This document shows, piece by piece, positions 1 through 9,835 of a stretch of 64,000 nucleotides of DNA. The DNA comes from JAVJSD01 sp040219575. GTDB taxonomy: Bacteria > Planctomycetota > Planctomycetia > Pirellulales > Pirellulaceae. The translations under genes were made by a program, and so were the position numbers. The DNA lies in NCBI GenBank assembly GCA_040219575.1, contig JAVJSD010000034.1, positions 36,662 through 100,661 of the forward strand, read 5' to 3'. Every line of letters begins with the position of its first letter. The first letter of the stretch is position 1. Under the pieces are notes generated by a model, which worked only from the letters and a program-made list of their open reading frames with translations, was not told the DNA's origin and ran no database searches.

Positions 1-3000
1 CATGCTGTTGGTGATGGTCGTGCCGGAGCCTCCCGTCATCGTCCAAGTATCGCCGCCAGTGAGGGTCCACTCGGGATCGCTGCGTCCGGTGACGTTCTCG
101 TAGCCGCTGACGCTGGCGTCACGCTCCACGCGATCGTAGAGATAAGAACCCGAGGCGGAGTACGACGCATGCGTATAGGTATTGGTCGTGCCGCTGCCGT
201 CGCCGGTCTTGGTCCAGGTGTAATCGGGGGCCATGACCGATGTGGTCGCCGTCTTCTTCGTGCGGCTGGTGCGGCCGTTCTCCCATTTCTTCCCGTTGAC
301 GTCGCCCAGCGCAACCCCGTGCTCGTCCTTCAGGACTTGTGAATACGTACCGCTTCCCCAGAAGAAGCTGAACTCCATATGGTTGGACGATCCCGAGCCG
401 GACCCGGAGGCCGACCAAACGCCGTCGCTGTACTCCGCCTGAGCCGATTGTTGGTCGGATTGGATTCTGCCCCCAAACTCGATCGAATTGCCGTTGATGT
501 TCCAACTGGCGCCGTTTGCGGATTCGGACTTGTTGTAGGAACCGGATCCGAAGAACGCGTAGAACGACCGACTGACGCTGCTGTTGCTGGCGCTCGCCTC
601 GGTGACTCCCCAGCCGTTGGCGAACAGGGAGATGTCGGCCGAAGCGTTGGACGTGTTGCGGCTCGAACCGTTCTCCTTGGCGGTGCCTGTAACGTTCGAA
701 AAGCCTGTCTGATCCGAGACATTGCGCGTATACGTGCCGCTGCCCGAGAATTGCGACCACGTATTTCCCCGAGAGCTCAGCGAACCCGCGCCGGAGACAT
801 CCCAGGTCAAATCGGAGGCCAGCGTCCCAGTCATGTTGTAATTCAACCGATTCGTGTTGACGCCGCCGCCGTTGACCGTGCCGCTGATGACATCGACGGT
901 GTAGGTGCCGGTGAAACTATCGTTCGACTGATCATTGGCGTATCCCATTCCGGTGGCCGAGCCAGTGGCGGTCCAGGCGCCCCCTCCGCCCAGCGACCGA
1001 GTGACGTTCATGTTCCAGGTGTCCAGCGTCGAGCCGTGGGAATTCACCATGCCGGAGAGATTGCCGCCGCTGGTGGGCCGCCAGTACTCGACTTTGGAAT
1101 CGTAGTTGGAACGCGCGGTCTGCGAGTACTGGGCGTTGAAGATCGTGCCGGCCACGTTGGCGACCTTCAGCATGAACAACCGCGTCTGCTGGTTTCCGTC
1201 GGAGGTGATGCTGGTCTTCGAACCGGAAATCTCGTCGCCGTCGCTGTATTCGGTCGAGGTGTCGTAGTCGTCGCTGGCGTTGAACATCAGAAGGAAGTAG
1301 TCGGCCCCCGCCACGGAGCCGGTAAGCAACGTGTAGGAGTAGCCGCCCCAGGCGTGCGCGTCGCCGGCCGTAGCGTCGTACGACCAGTCGACGATCTCGG
1401 TGTACATCCAATCGCCGTTGTCGAATCGGGAGGAGACAATCAGCGCGTCGCGGCTCTGGGTGCCGGCGCCGCTGAATTCGTTGCCCAGCGGGTCGGTCCA
1501 GGTCAGCACGATCGTCCCGCCGACGGTGCGGTGCGTCATCAGCGAGCCGGAGACCGGCGGGACAAACGTGGAATCGGGGGCCGGGTCGAAATCGACTCCG
1601 CCCAACGAAACGGCGCCGTCGGTGGGTTGCGCGCCGTCGGCCGCCACGGTGGCTTGCACGGCGGCGGTCGATTGATTGCCCGAGCCGTCCTCGACGGTGT
1701 AGTTGAACGACACGGCGCCCGACTGCCCTGGCGCTGGTGTGAACAAGATGCGGTCGCGTCCTTCGGGTCCCGGGGCGCCCGGCGTCCCCGCCACGATGGC
1801 GGCCGTGCCGGTCGCGGGCGTCGAAACGCCGACAAGGGTCACGCCGCTCGCCGAGGAATAGCTGTCGTTGCCGAGCACGTCGAGCAGGATCTGTCCGTCG
1901 CTGGCGCGAACCGTCACGTCGTCGTTGACCGCCGCCGGCGCGGCGCCGACCGGCTTCACATCGATCAGCACGGAGGCGGTCGAGACCGCGCCTCCCGCGT
2001 CGTTGTCGGTGATGGTGAACGCAAAACTATCCGTACCCGTGAAACCGCTGTTGGGAGTGTAGACGACCTCGCCAGTGGTCGGGTTGAAGTAGCTGATGGT
2101 TCCGCTGGCCGGCGCGGCGGAGACGGCGAAGGTCAGATCGGTCACGGCGTCCGGACTGCCGATCCCGCCAAGCAGAATCGTGAGCGGCTGGTCCTCCTCG
2201 GTTCGAACCCCCTGCGAGACGGCGGCCACGGCGTGGTCGTCGGCCGCAATCGTGATGGCAACCGTTTGCGTGGAGCTGGCCAGCGCCGCTCCACCCGCCG
2301 TGGCGTCGTCGAGCACGTAGTAGGTAAACGAGTCGGCGCCGTTGTAGTTGGCGTCGGGAGTGTACGTGAGCCGCCCCGTGGAGGCGTCCAGGTCGGAGAT
2401 CGAACCGTGCAGCGGCGCATCGACGATCACGAATGTCAGCGACTGTTCGAGTTCGTCGTCGCCGTCATCCGCCGACAGCTGCAGTTTCACGGGCTGATCC
2501 TCGGGAATCGCCACGTCCAGCGGTTCGGCGACCGGCGCGTTGTTGGCCGCGCCCACGGTGATCGTCAGCGTTGCGGGTTCGCTCGTAGCGCCGTCTACTC
2601 CGCTGACGGCGGCGTTCTCGTCGACGTCGTGAACCACAAAGGTGATCGTGTCGACGCCGTTGAATCCCGGATCGGGAACATACTGCCCCGTCCCCGTGGC
2701 TGGATCAAAGTTGAGGATCTGGCCATGGGCCGGTATGGTTACGATCTCATACGTCAGCGTCTGCACGACGTCGTCGTCGCCGTCGTCGCCCGACAGCGTG
2801 AAGGCGACGCTCGCATCTTCCGAGGTCGAAAGCGACTGTTCGTCGGCCGTGGGAGCATCATTCACCTCCAGCACGCTGATCGCCGCCGTCGCCAGCGAAC
2901 TGGTCAGGCCCGATGCGTCGGTCAGCGTGTACGTGAAGGAGTCGCTCCCGGAATAGCCCGAATCCGGCGTGTAGGTCACCTGGCCCGTGTCAGCGTCGAA

Positions 3001-6000
3001 GCCGGTCAACGCGCCGTGGCTGGGCGCCGCAAGTACATCAAGCGTAAGCGTCTGCGCTTCGGGATCCCGGCCCAAGGTCAGGGCGACGTCGATACCCTTG
3101 GGGACGTCGACGGCGAAGTCGCCCACGCGCGGCGCGTCGTTGACTTCCGCAATCGTGATATCGACGGTCGCCGGCTGGCTCGTCAACGCCAAACCAGGAC
3201 CAGCGAGATCGTCCGTGACGGCGAACACGAAACTATCGACGCCGGCGAAATCGGCATCGGGTGTGTATTTCAATTCTCCGGTCAGCGGATCGAACGCCGT
3301 CAACGTTCCGTGTTCGGGATACGTGACGAAGATGTACTTCAGGTGCGACGACTGGTTTGGATCGCCCGCGGCGCCCGAGATGACGAGGTCGAGGGGAGTG
3401 TCTTCGACCGCCGAAACGTTTGCAGACACGGCAACCGGCGGCGCCGCGATCGTGATGTCGACGGTCGCCGGCTCACTGTCGACGGCGGGGCCGCCGGCCG
3501 TCGCGTCGTCGGTGACGGTGAACGTGAAGTTGTCCGGGCCGACGTAGCCGGACTCGGGGGTGTAAACCAGATACCCGGTCGCCGGGTCGAATTCGCTGAT
3601 TACGCCGTGGAGCGGTTCGTCGAGGATGCTGAAGCTCAGCGTCTGCTCGACCTCGGTGTCGCCGTCGTCGCCGGTGAGGGTGATTTCGAGCGGCATCTCC
3701 CGGCCGGTGGCGGTCTCCAACGCGCCGGCGAGGGGTGTGTCATTGACCGCATTGACGGTGAAGGCGATGGTCGCGGGCAGACTGGGCAACCCCGTCGGAT
3801 ACCCGTCGGCGTCCACCTCGTAGGCGGCGAACTGGAGGCTATCCTCTCCTTGGAACTCGTCATCCGGCTGGTAGACGACCGCTCCGGTCGCGTCGTTGAA
3901 GCTGGTGATCTCGCCATGCCCCGGATAAGAGACGATCATGTATCGCAATGCGTGCGACGCGTCGCCCGGTTGTGCGGTCAACGTCAGAGCATGGCTCGCG
4001 TCTTCATAGACCGTCCTCGATTGATCGTCGGCGGTCGGCAACTCGACCACCGTAATCGTGGCGATGCTTTCCTCGCTGACCAGCGCCGCCTCGTCCCCAG
4101 CCGCCGCGTCGTCGGTCAACGTGAAGGAGAACGAATCGGCGCCCACGTATCCCGCCTGGGGCGTATACGTCGCCTTGCCCGTAATGGGATCGAAGCCCGA
4201 CAGCGCTCCATACTGCGGCGCGGTGATGATCGTCAGCGTGAGTTGCTGCTGCACTTCCGGGTCGTTGTCGTCGCCCAGCAACAGCACCGCCGCGCTGTCC
4301 TTGGCGATCAGCACATTGGGCGTGTTTTCGAACGGGCGATCGTTCACGGGGGCAACCAAAATATCGACGACGACCGGGCTGCTGGCGACGGCGACGCCGG
4401 CGGCGGTCACGTAGCCGACGGTGAACTCGAAGCTGTCGGCGCCGTTGAAGTTCGCGTCTGGCGAATACAGCAACTCGCCGGTCGCGGGGTCGAAGCCGCT
4501 GATTGCGCCGTGCTCGGGGAGCCGCACGAGAGTGAAGACGAGGTCCTTGGTGACGTTCGGATCGCCGTCGTCGCCCACCAGCGTGATCGCCAGGGGGCCA
4601 TCTTCGGTGGTCGAAACACTCGCCGCGGTCGCGATCGGCGCGGAGGAGACCTCAATCGTCACCGTCGCCGCGCTGCTGGTCAGCGCGGAGGGGGCGCCCG
4701 CCGCGGCGTCGTCCGTCAGCGTGTAGGTGAAACTATCGGGACCTGTGTAGCCGGCGTCGGGGGTGTAGACGATTTTACCGGTGACGGCGTCCAGCGCGCC
4801 CAGCACGCCGTGCGCTGGTGCGCCGAGTACGTTCAAAGTCAGCGCCTGTTCGACTTCCGCGTCGCCGTCGTCGCCGAGCGAGATCGTCGTCGCCGTCTCC
4901 AGTCCGACGCCCACCGATTGATCGGCCGCATGCGGCGCGTCGTTCACCGGCGTCACCGTTACGGTGACCGTGGCGGGATCACTGGTCAGCGTCTCCCATC
5001 CGACGGTGGCGTCGTCGGTTACGACAAACGCGAAGACGTCGTCCCCTACGTAGCCGACGTCGGGCGTGTAGACGACCTGTCCCGTCGCGCCGTCAAAACC
5101 GCTCAGTACGCCGTGGGCGGGCGGCTCCACGATGGCGAACGTCAGAGTCTGCTCGGCCGTCTCTTCGCCGTCGTCGCCCGTCAAGGTAATGGACAGGCCG
5201 GTTTCTTCCGCGGTGCTCACACCTTGAGCGTCGCCTGTCGGGGCGTTGTTGGCCGGAATGATCGACAACGACATCGTCACGACGTCGCTTGTCAATCCTC
5301 CCTCATCCGTCAACTGGTAGGTAATGCTGTCGTCGCCTACGTAGCCCGACTCGGGAAGATACCACACGTAGCCGGCCGCGGCGTTGAAATTGCCGAGCGA
5401 TCCATGGCTGGGGCCCGAGAGAACCGTGAGCGTCAGTTGCTGGACCGATTCCGGATCTCCGTCGTCGCCAAGTTCGAGTGTTGTGGACGTGTTCCGCCCG
5501 ACGAACACGCTGCTGTCGGCGGCGGTCGGCGGATCATTCACCGTTTGAATCGACACCGTGCTCGTCACCGTGTTGCTGGTCACCACGTCGTTGCCGACGG
5601 AAATCAAGACGACCCGGTCGATCGCCGTCGGACCGGCCGCCAAGTTCTCGTAGCGCAGCGTGCGCAGCACTTGCTGGTAGTTGGCTTGCGTGTCGGCGCC
5701 TGTCAGAGTGAGGGCTCCCCCGGCGTAGCTGGCTTGGATGTTGGTGCCGGCCGTATCGGCCGAGAGCGATTCATCGGACAGGTTCCAAGGATTGGTCAAC
5801 TTCGCGGTCAGCCAAGTGAGATCTCCGCCGTCGACATCGGTTATCAGCGCGTCGCCATCGGCAATCTCGACCGGTCCGCCGTCTTCGACGAAGGTATTCT
5901 TGAAACCATCGCCGTACTCATCGCTGCTGTCGTCGCTATCGAGATCGAGTACGGGCGGCTCGTCGACCTTCACGATCAAGCTGGCGGTTCCGGCCCCGCC

Positions 6001-8190
6001 GTCTCCGTCACTGACGGCGACCGTCACCGTGAATGTGCCTGTGCTGGAGTACAGGTAGTCGAGGGTGAAGGTCTTGTCGCTATTGAGTGTCAGCGGCTCT
6101 GCGCCGTATCCATCGCCGTAGTCCACCGTGGCCGTCCAGGTGTCGAGGCCAGGATCGACAAAGTCGCCGCCGACCACGAAGGCGTCGCCGGACGCGATGG
6201 TGATATTGCTTTCCAGCGAGATCGTAGGTGCGACATTCACCACGGTTACGACGAGGCTGTTGGCCGCCGTACGATTGTCCTCGGAAACCACCACCACCGT
6301 CGCTGTGAACGTTCCCTCGCTGGCGTACAGGTGATCCAGCGTGAAACTGCCGTCAGGATTGAGCGCCAGGGATGTCGGGTTGCCGCCGTCGCCGTAGTCG
6401 ACCGTCGCCGTCCACGCTGCACCGCCGGGGTCGCTGAATGCACCCGTTTGGTCGAGCGAGCCGCCTTCACCAATCGTCGCGTCGGCGCCGGCGTCCACCG
6501 CTAGGAACAGCGGCACGTCGCCGATGGTGACTGTTGCCGAGGTGGTCGAGCCGAGCGCGTAGTCGGATCCTGCGTCCAGCGTCAGCACCACCGATTCGAG
6601 ACTCTCACTTACTCCGTCGTCGACGGGAACGACTTGGATGTCGACGCTTGCTTGGCCGGCCGGAATCGTCGCACTACCTGACAACGCGTCGTAGTCGTCC
6701 CCAGTGGTTGCGGAGCCGCTAATCGTATAGTTCACGCTCATGTCGCTGGAAGTGACGCCAGGCAGCGAGATGGTGAACTGGCCGGCGATCACGCCGAACT
6801 CGTACGCATGGGACGTACTGGCGGCGACCGTTGCTTTCGGGGCAACGGTGTCGTCGTCGGTTATTGTGACGAACGCCTGATCGACTGCGCCGATCGAGTA
6901 ACCCGCGCCGCTTGCCAAGGTGAACTGCACCGATTCGGTGCTTTCGAGATTCACATCGTCCACTGCGCTGATGTCGACGGTCGCGCTGGTTTGTCCCATG
7001 CCGAAGATGGCTTGGCCTGACAAAGCGGTATAGTCACCCACGCTGGCCGTGCCAGAAACCGTATAAAACACAGTCAACGCAGCCGGTGCCGCAGATGAAA
7101 GTGAAATCGTAACCTGCGCGGGAGCGCCGCCGCCTTCTCCTGTGCTGGCCGTCGTGGCTGCGATTTCGGCCGCCAACGGAGTGTCGTTATCGAGAATCGT
7201 CGCCGTCGCCTGGCTTGCGGCTCCCAGCGTGTAGCTGCTGCCCGATTGGATCGTCAGCGTGACACTCTCGCCGCTTTCGAGATCCGCGTCGTCGTAGACC
7301 GAGATGTTGATTACGGCGCTCGTAGCACCCGCCAGCACGGTCGTTGATCCGGTCAGGGATTCATAGTCCTCATTGGGCGTCGCCGTGCCGCTCACAAGGT
7401 AATCGATCGTCAGATCCGTGGCGGCCGGCGAGGAAAGCAAAACAGTGAACTCGCCATTCGCCGGCCCCGTTTCGGAGGCAATCGGCTGATTGGCGACGAT
7501 GTTTATTTCGGCCGTTGGAGTTGGAGTTGGAGTTGGAGTTGGAGTTGGAGTTGGAGTTGGAGTTGGAGTTGGAGTTGGAGTTGGAGTTGGAGTTGGAGTT
7601 GGAGTTGGAGTTGGTGTCGGAGTTGGTGTTGGAGTCTCGCCCTCGGCATGCAGTCCATCGCCACTAAGGGCGAACGAGCGCGATTGCGGGATCGGCGTCA
7701 ACTCCGACGTCGGCGAGTCGTCATCCCGGACGCCTGCGAGCAGCCGCTCTACCGGCAAGGAAGCCCCGGCAACTGCCGTGATTTCGATCCAGAAGAACTC
7801 GGCAGGCAATTCGGGTTGCTTGTCATCGACGAGTTGGACGGTGATTTCACCGTGCGTTGCGCCCGGCTCGATAACAAGCGTTCCGGACGTCGCTTCGTAG
7901 TCGGCGCCGGCGAGGGCGCTCCCATCTCGCGTGGCGAAGTCAATCGCGACCAGAGAGTCCGTCGTCTGGTCTAACTCAAAGTGGAAAACGATCTCGCCGG
8001 CGTCCTCCGAAACGTCGACAAACTGCGGTGTGAGAATCGACGCCGCAAGCACGCGGCGTTCCTCGAGGTTTTCAACCGCCATCGCGCGCTCATGGACGCG
8101 TTTGCGCTTCTTCTGTTCTTCCCCAGGGCTCGAGGCACGCAGACCAAGGCGCGTAAGCGTCCGACTCCAGAACCGCGGCGATCGTCGCAC
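1..8190 (-). CDS. Giant LEPR-xLL surface protein with Calx-beta, PKD and tandem-95 repeats (3' end outside window)
   Basis: The reading frame stayed open wherever I translated it, from a GTG at 8190 to the left edge (2730 codons in the window). GAGGAG lies 6 nt upstream of that GTG, and an in-frame TGA just before it blocks a longer protein. The basic N-terminus ends in LEERRVLAA (about residues 38-46), the planctomycete LEPR-xLL type leader also present in the RHS protein at 24139. Domain order: one Calx-beta (about 47-170), a Pro-Thr linker (about 186-226), three Calx-beta (about 235-555), two PKD-like domains (about 557-745), a cadherin-like segment, about 12 tandem-95/Ig-like repeats (about 977-2185), then a Gly/Ser/Thr/Asn-rich tail with GSGTY-type repeats. 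No catalytic domain is visible. It is probably secreted or cell-surface and adhesive; the missing C-terminus could carry RHS or other modules. Confidence 0.88.
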   Translation of the reverse strand, partial: MRRSPRFWSRTLTRLGLRASSPGEEQKKRKRVHERAMAVENLEERRVLAASILTPQFVDVSEDAGEIVFHFELDQTTDSLVAIDFATRDGSALAGADYEATSGTLVIEPGATHGEITVQLVDDKQPELPAEFFWIEITAVAGASLPVERLLAGVRDDDSPTSELTPIPQSRSFALSGDGLHAEGETPTPTPTPTPTPTPTPTPTPTPTPTPTPTPTPTPTPTPTPTAEINIVANQPIASETGPANGEFTVLLSSPAATDLTIDYLVSGTATPNEDYESLTGSTTVLAGATSAVINISVYDDADLESGESVTLTIQSGSSYTLGAASQATATILDNDTPLAAEIAATTASTGEGGGAPAQVTISLSSAAPAALTVFYTVSGTASVGDYTALSGQAIFGMGQTSATVDISAVDDVNLESTESVQFTLASGAGYSIGAVDQAFVTITDDDTVAPKATVAASTSHAYEFGVIAGQFTISLPGVTSSDMSVNYTISGSATTGDDYDALSGSATIPAGQASVDIQVVPVDDGVSESLESVVLTLDAGSDYALGSTTSATVTIGDVPLFLAVDAGADATIGEGGSLDQTGAFSDPGGAAWTATVDYGDGGNPTSLALNPDGSFTLDHLYASEGTFTATVVVVSEDNRTAANSLVVTVVNVAPTISLESNITIASGDAFVVGGDFVDPGLDTWTATVDYGDGYGAEPLTLNSDKTFTLDYLYSSTGTFTVTVAVSDGDGGAGTASLIVKVDEPPVLDLDSDDSSDEYGDGFKNTFVEDGGPVEIADGDALITDVDGGDLTWLTAKLTNPWNLSDESLSADTAGTNIQASYAGGALTLTGADTQANYQQVLRTLRYENLAAGPTAIDRVVLISVGNDVVTSNTVTSTVSIQTVNDPPTAADSSVFVGRNTSTTLELGDDGDPESVQQLTLTVLSGPSHGSLGNFNAAAGYVWYLPESGYVGDDSITYQLTDEGGLTSDVVTMSLSIIPANNAPTGDAQGVSTAEETGLSITLTGDDGEETAEQTLTFAIVEPPAHGVLSGFDGATGQVVYTPDVGYVGDDVFAFVVTDDATVGWETLTSDPATVTVTVTPVNDAPHAADQSVGVGLETATTISLGDDGDAEVEQALTLNVLGAPAHGVLGALDAVTGKIVYTPDAGYTGPDSFTYTLTDDAAAGAPSALTSSAATVTIEVSSAPIATAASVSTTEDGPLAITLVGDDGDPNVTKDLVFTLVRLPEHGAISGFDPATGELLYSPDANFNGADSFEFTVGYVTAAGVAVASSPVVVDILVAPVNDRPFENTPNVLIAKDSAAVLLLGDDNDPEVQQQLTLTIITAPQYGALSGFDPITGKATYTPQAGYVGADSFSFTLTDDAAAGDEAALVSEESIATITVVELPTADDQSRTVYEDASHALTLTAQPGDASHALRYMIVSYPGHGEITSFNDATGAVVYQPDDEFQGEDSLQFAAYEVDADGYPTGLPSLPATIAFTVNAVNDTPLAGALETATGREMPLEITLTGDDGDTEVEQTLSFSILDEPLHGVISEFDPATGYLVYTPESGYVGPDNFTFTVTDDATAGGPAVDSEPATVDITIAAPPVAVSANVSAVEDTPLDLVISGAAGDPNQSSHLKYIFVTYPEHGTLTAFDPLTGELKYTPDADFAGVDSFVFAVTDDLAGPGLALTSQPATVDITIAEVNDAPRVGDFAVDVPKGIDVALTLGRDPEAQTLTLDVLAAPSHGALTGFDADTGQVTYTPDSGYSGSDSFTYTLTDASGLTSSLATAAISVLEVNDAPTADEQSLSTSEDASVAFTLSGDDGDDDVVQTLTYEIVTIPAHGQILNFDPATGTGQYVPDPGFNGVDTITFVVHDVDENAAVSGVDGATSEPATLTITVGAANNAPVAEPLDVAIPEDQPVKLQLSADDGDDELEQSLTFVIVDAPLHGSISDLDASTGRLTYTPDANYNGADSFTYYVLDDATAGGAALASSTQTVAITIAADDHAVAAVSQGVRTEEDQPLTILLGGIGSPDAVTDLTFAVSAAPASGTISYFNPTTGEVVYTPNSGFTGTDSFAFTITDNDAGGAVSTASVLIDVKPVGAAPAAVNDDVTVRASDGQILLDVLGNDSYSSASGVTLVGVSTPATGTAAIVAGTPGAPGPEGRDRILFTPAPGQSGAVSFNYTVEDGSGNQSTAAVQATVAADGAQPTDGAVSLGGVDFDPAPDSTFVPPVSGSLMTHRTVGGTIVLTWTDPLGNEFSGAGTQSRDALIVSSRFDNGDWMYTEIVDWSYDATAGDAHAWGGYSYTLLTGSVAGADYFLLMFNASDDYDTSTEYSDGDEISGSKTSITSDGNQQTRLFMLKVANVAGTIFNAQYSQTARSNYDSKVEYWRPTSGGNLSGMVNSHGSTLDTWNMNVTRSLGGGGAWTATGSATGMGYANDQSNDSFTGTYTVDVISGTVNGGGVNTNRLNYNMTGTLASDLTWDVSGAGSLSSRGNTWSQFSGSGTYTRNVSDQTGFSNVTGTAKENGSSRNTSNASADISLFANGWGVTEASASNSSVSRSFYAFFGSGSYNKSESANGASWNINGNSIEFGGRIQSDQQSAQAEYSDGVWSASGSGSGSSNHMEFSFFWGSGTYSQVLKDEHGVALGDVNGKKWENGRTSRTKKTATTSVMAPDYTWTKTGDGSGTTNTYTHASYSASGSYLYDRVERDASVSGYENVTGRSDPEWTLTGGDTWTMTGGSGTTITNSM
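1640..5260 (-). repeat. Array of about 12 tandem-95 / cadherin-like repeats, roughly 300-bp period
   Basis: Inside the giant gene, the minus-strand translation repeats the pattern V-N-D/N-A-P at each domain start, then P-x-H-G-x-L, then FDPATG, then Y-x-P-x-x-x-F-x-G-x-D. Domain boundaries fall near 5245, 4945, 4637, 4340, 4030, 3735, 3440, 3135, 2850, 2545, 2250, 1940 and 1640, so spacing is about 300 bp. This is the tandem-95 repeat type of large bacterial adhesins. Copies are clearly diverged rather than identical. Confidence 0.85.
7514..7633 (-). repeat. Hexanucleotide microsatellite coding a (Pro-Thr)20 linker
   Basis: GTTGGA on the plus strand is repeated 16 times perfectly (7514-7609), followed by four imperfect units. 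The minus-strand frame of the giant gene reads CCA ACT repeatedly, giving a Pro-Thr linker between the first and second Calx-beta domains. The unit is 6 nt, so gain or loss of units keeps the frame. Confidence 0.95.
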
Positions 8191-8756
8191 AGCTCACTCC
8201 TCGCAAAAAGAGCGCGTCGGTTGAAAATTCCCGAGGAGAGCGCAGCATCAAACGCGACATCGTCCGCAGAACGATCGCCCAGAAATGAAGAGCGAATGTT
8301 GCGCGCTCGATACCCAAAAGAATTTCAGCCCGCGTCGCTTCGCGAGGCCCCGTGTGCCATGCCACCGCAAATCTCAGCGGCCGTCAAAGCACCTGCACTG
8401 CTTTGCTCCCCAAGGACGAGTGATCCGCCTCCGATGGGAAAGAACTCACCCAACGGCAGAAGAAGAGTGTACCGATTCTGCGGCGCAATGCAATCAAAGG
8501 AAAGGTTCTTTCTTGGAAAATTGCGCGGTTTGTATTTTCATTCGGGATCGCAGAGCTTTGAACGTTGCCGCCTGGTTGCGTCCGTTGGTTCTAAGGGATA
8601 CGAATTGTAGAGGGGCTTCGCGACATCGGGCGTGAGCACAATGCCGAACAACACATTGCGAACCGAGCGCTGAATGCCGCACACGCAACGAGATCGACCG
8701 CCTGTGCAAAGCTGTCTGACGGGGCTTGGCGGCACTTTTTCCAGGAGCAGTGGCCA
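8191..8756. other. 566-bp divergent intergenic region
   Basis: No convincing gene on either strand. It separates the minus-strand giant gene from the plus-strand hydroxylase operon and must hold both promoters. The only compositional feature is an AT-richer stretch near 8495-8545. AGGAG at 8743-8747 is the ribosome site of the gene starting at 8757. Confidence 0.5.
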
Positions 8757-9779
8757 ATGGAGACGAAAGCAGAAAAACTCTTCATTCCAGCCGATTGGAA
8801 GTACTGGATCGCTGAGAACCTCCTGTTGGGCGGCGCGCCAGACGACTTGAAACGCGTGCTCGCGCGGAACGGGTTCCCACAGGACCTCGCGTCGCTCGAA
8901 GTCGACGCGGCGGCCGCACATCCCTACCTCGACGCCGCTCGCTCCCTGGGACGGAGAATCGCAAAACGCGATTGGGTGCTCAATACCCTGCGCGCATTGG
9001 AGCCGCAGGAAACAGCGGCGATCGTCGATCGACGCGAAGACCTTTCGGCCGACGAATTCTTCAACGAGTACTATCGTTGGAACCGTCCGGTCGTCCTCAC
9101 CAAGGTGCTGCAGAAGTGGCCGGCTCTTGAGCGTTGGACGCCCAAGTATCTACGTTCTCGCTGCGGTGAGAGGCTGGTCGAGATCCAGGCGAATCGCGAG
9201 TCGGACCCGCGTTACGAAATCGATTCCGACGCCCACAAGACGAGCATGAAGTTCTCCAACGTCATCGACCTGATCGAATCCGGACGGGAGAGCAACGACT
9301 ACTACATGACGGCCAACAACGCCGATATCAACGGAGCAGCCCTGCGCGAATTGTGGGACGATATCGACGCGCTGCCGCAGTACCTCGATCCTCAGCAGGC
9401 CGACGGCAGTACTTTTTTCTGGTACGGGCCGGCGGGAACCGTGACGCCGCTGCATCATGACCTGACGAACAACTTCATGGCGCAAGTCCGCGGCCGCAAA
9501 CTCATCAAGCTGATTTCCCCGGCCCACCTGCCCCTGATCTATAATCACCATCACTGCTACTCGCGCTTCGATCTCGATAACATCGACTACGAACAGTTTC
9601 CGCTGTTTCGCCAGGTCACGGTCCACGAAATCACGCTCCACCCCGGTGAGTTGTTTTTCTTGCCCGTGGGATGGTGGCACTACGTGCGCGGTTTGGACGT
9701 TACGATCACGATTACCTGCACGAATTTCCGCGTCTTCAACGACTTCGCCAAGTCGTACAAGACGTTCGCGGCCATCTGA
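8757..9779 (+). CDS. Cupin-like / JmjC-fold Fe(II)- and 2-oxoglutarate-dependent hydroxylase
   Basis: 340 aa; AGGAG lies 9 nt before the ATG. The C-terminal two thirds match the cupin-like (Cupin_8/JmjC) fold. The iron triad is visible as H233-x-D235 in LHHDLTNNF, with the distal histidine H308 in LPVGWWHYV. Family members hydroxylate Asn, Asp, His or other side chains of proteins, or small peptides. The first 80 residues are helical and unassigned. It leads a plus-strand operon with the DUF6065-like and sulfotransferase genes (56-nt gap, then an 8-nt overlap), which suggests a shared modification task. The substrate is unknown; neighbouring giant surface proteins are one possibility (inference). 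Confidence 0.85.
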   Translation: METKAEKLFIPADWKYWIAENLLLGGAPDDLKRVLARNGFPQDLASLEVDAAAAHPYLDAARSLGRRIAKRDWVLNTLRALEPQETAAIVDRREDLSADEFFNEYYRWNRPVVLTKVLQKWPALERWTPKYLRSRCGERLVEIQANRESDPRYEIDSDAHKTSMKFSNVIDLIESGRESNDYYMTANNADINGAALRELWDDIDALPQYLDPQQADGSTFFWYGPAGTVTPLHHDLTNNFMAQVRGRKLIKLISPAHLPLIYNHHHCYSRFDLDNIDYEQFPLFRQVTVHEITLHPGELFFLPVGWWHYVRGLDVTITITCTNFRVFNDFAKSYKTFAAI

Positions 9780-9835
9780 TCGACGACGTGCGACGATCCA
9801 CCCATCCATCCAGCCTGTCTCCGGCGGGACCAGCT

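Noticed and set aside
379..6504. A 2041-codon open frame on the plus strand
   Set aside because: It is the antisense shadow of the giant minus-strand gene; its translation is Arg/Val/Gly-rich without domains, while the minus frame gives clear PKD and tandem-95 repeats.
7514..7633. The GTTGGA array as a CRISPR or iteron array
   Set aside because: It has no spacers, is purely hexameric and lies in frame inside a coding region as a Pro-Thr linker.
7981..8610. A 209-codon plus-strand frame across the giant gene's start and the intergenic region
   Set aside because: Overlaps the well-supported minus-strand start; no protein features.
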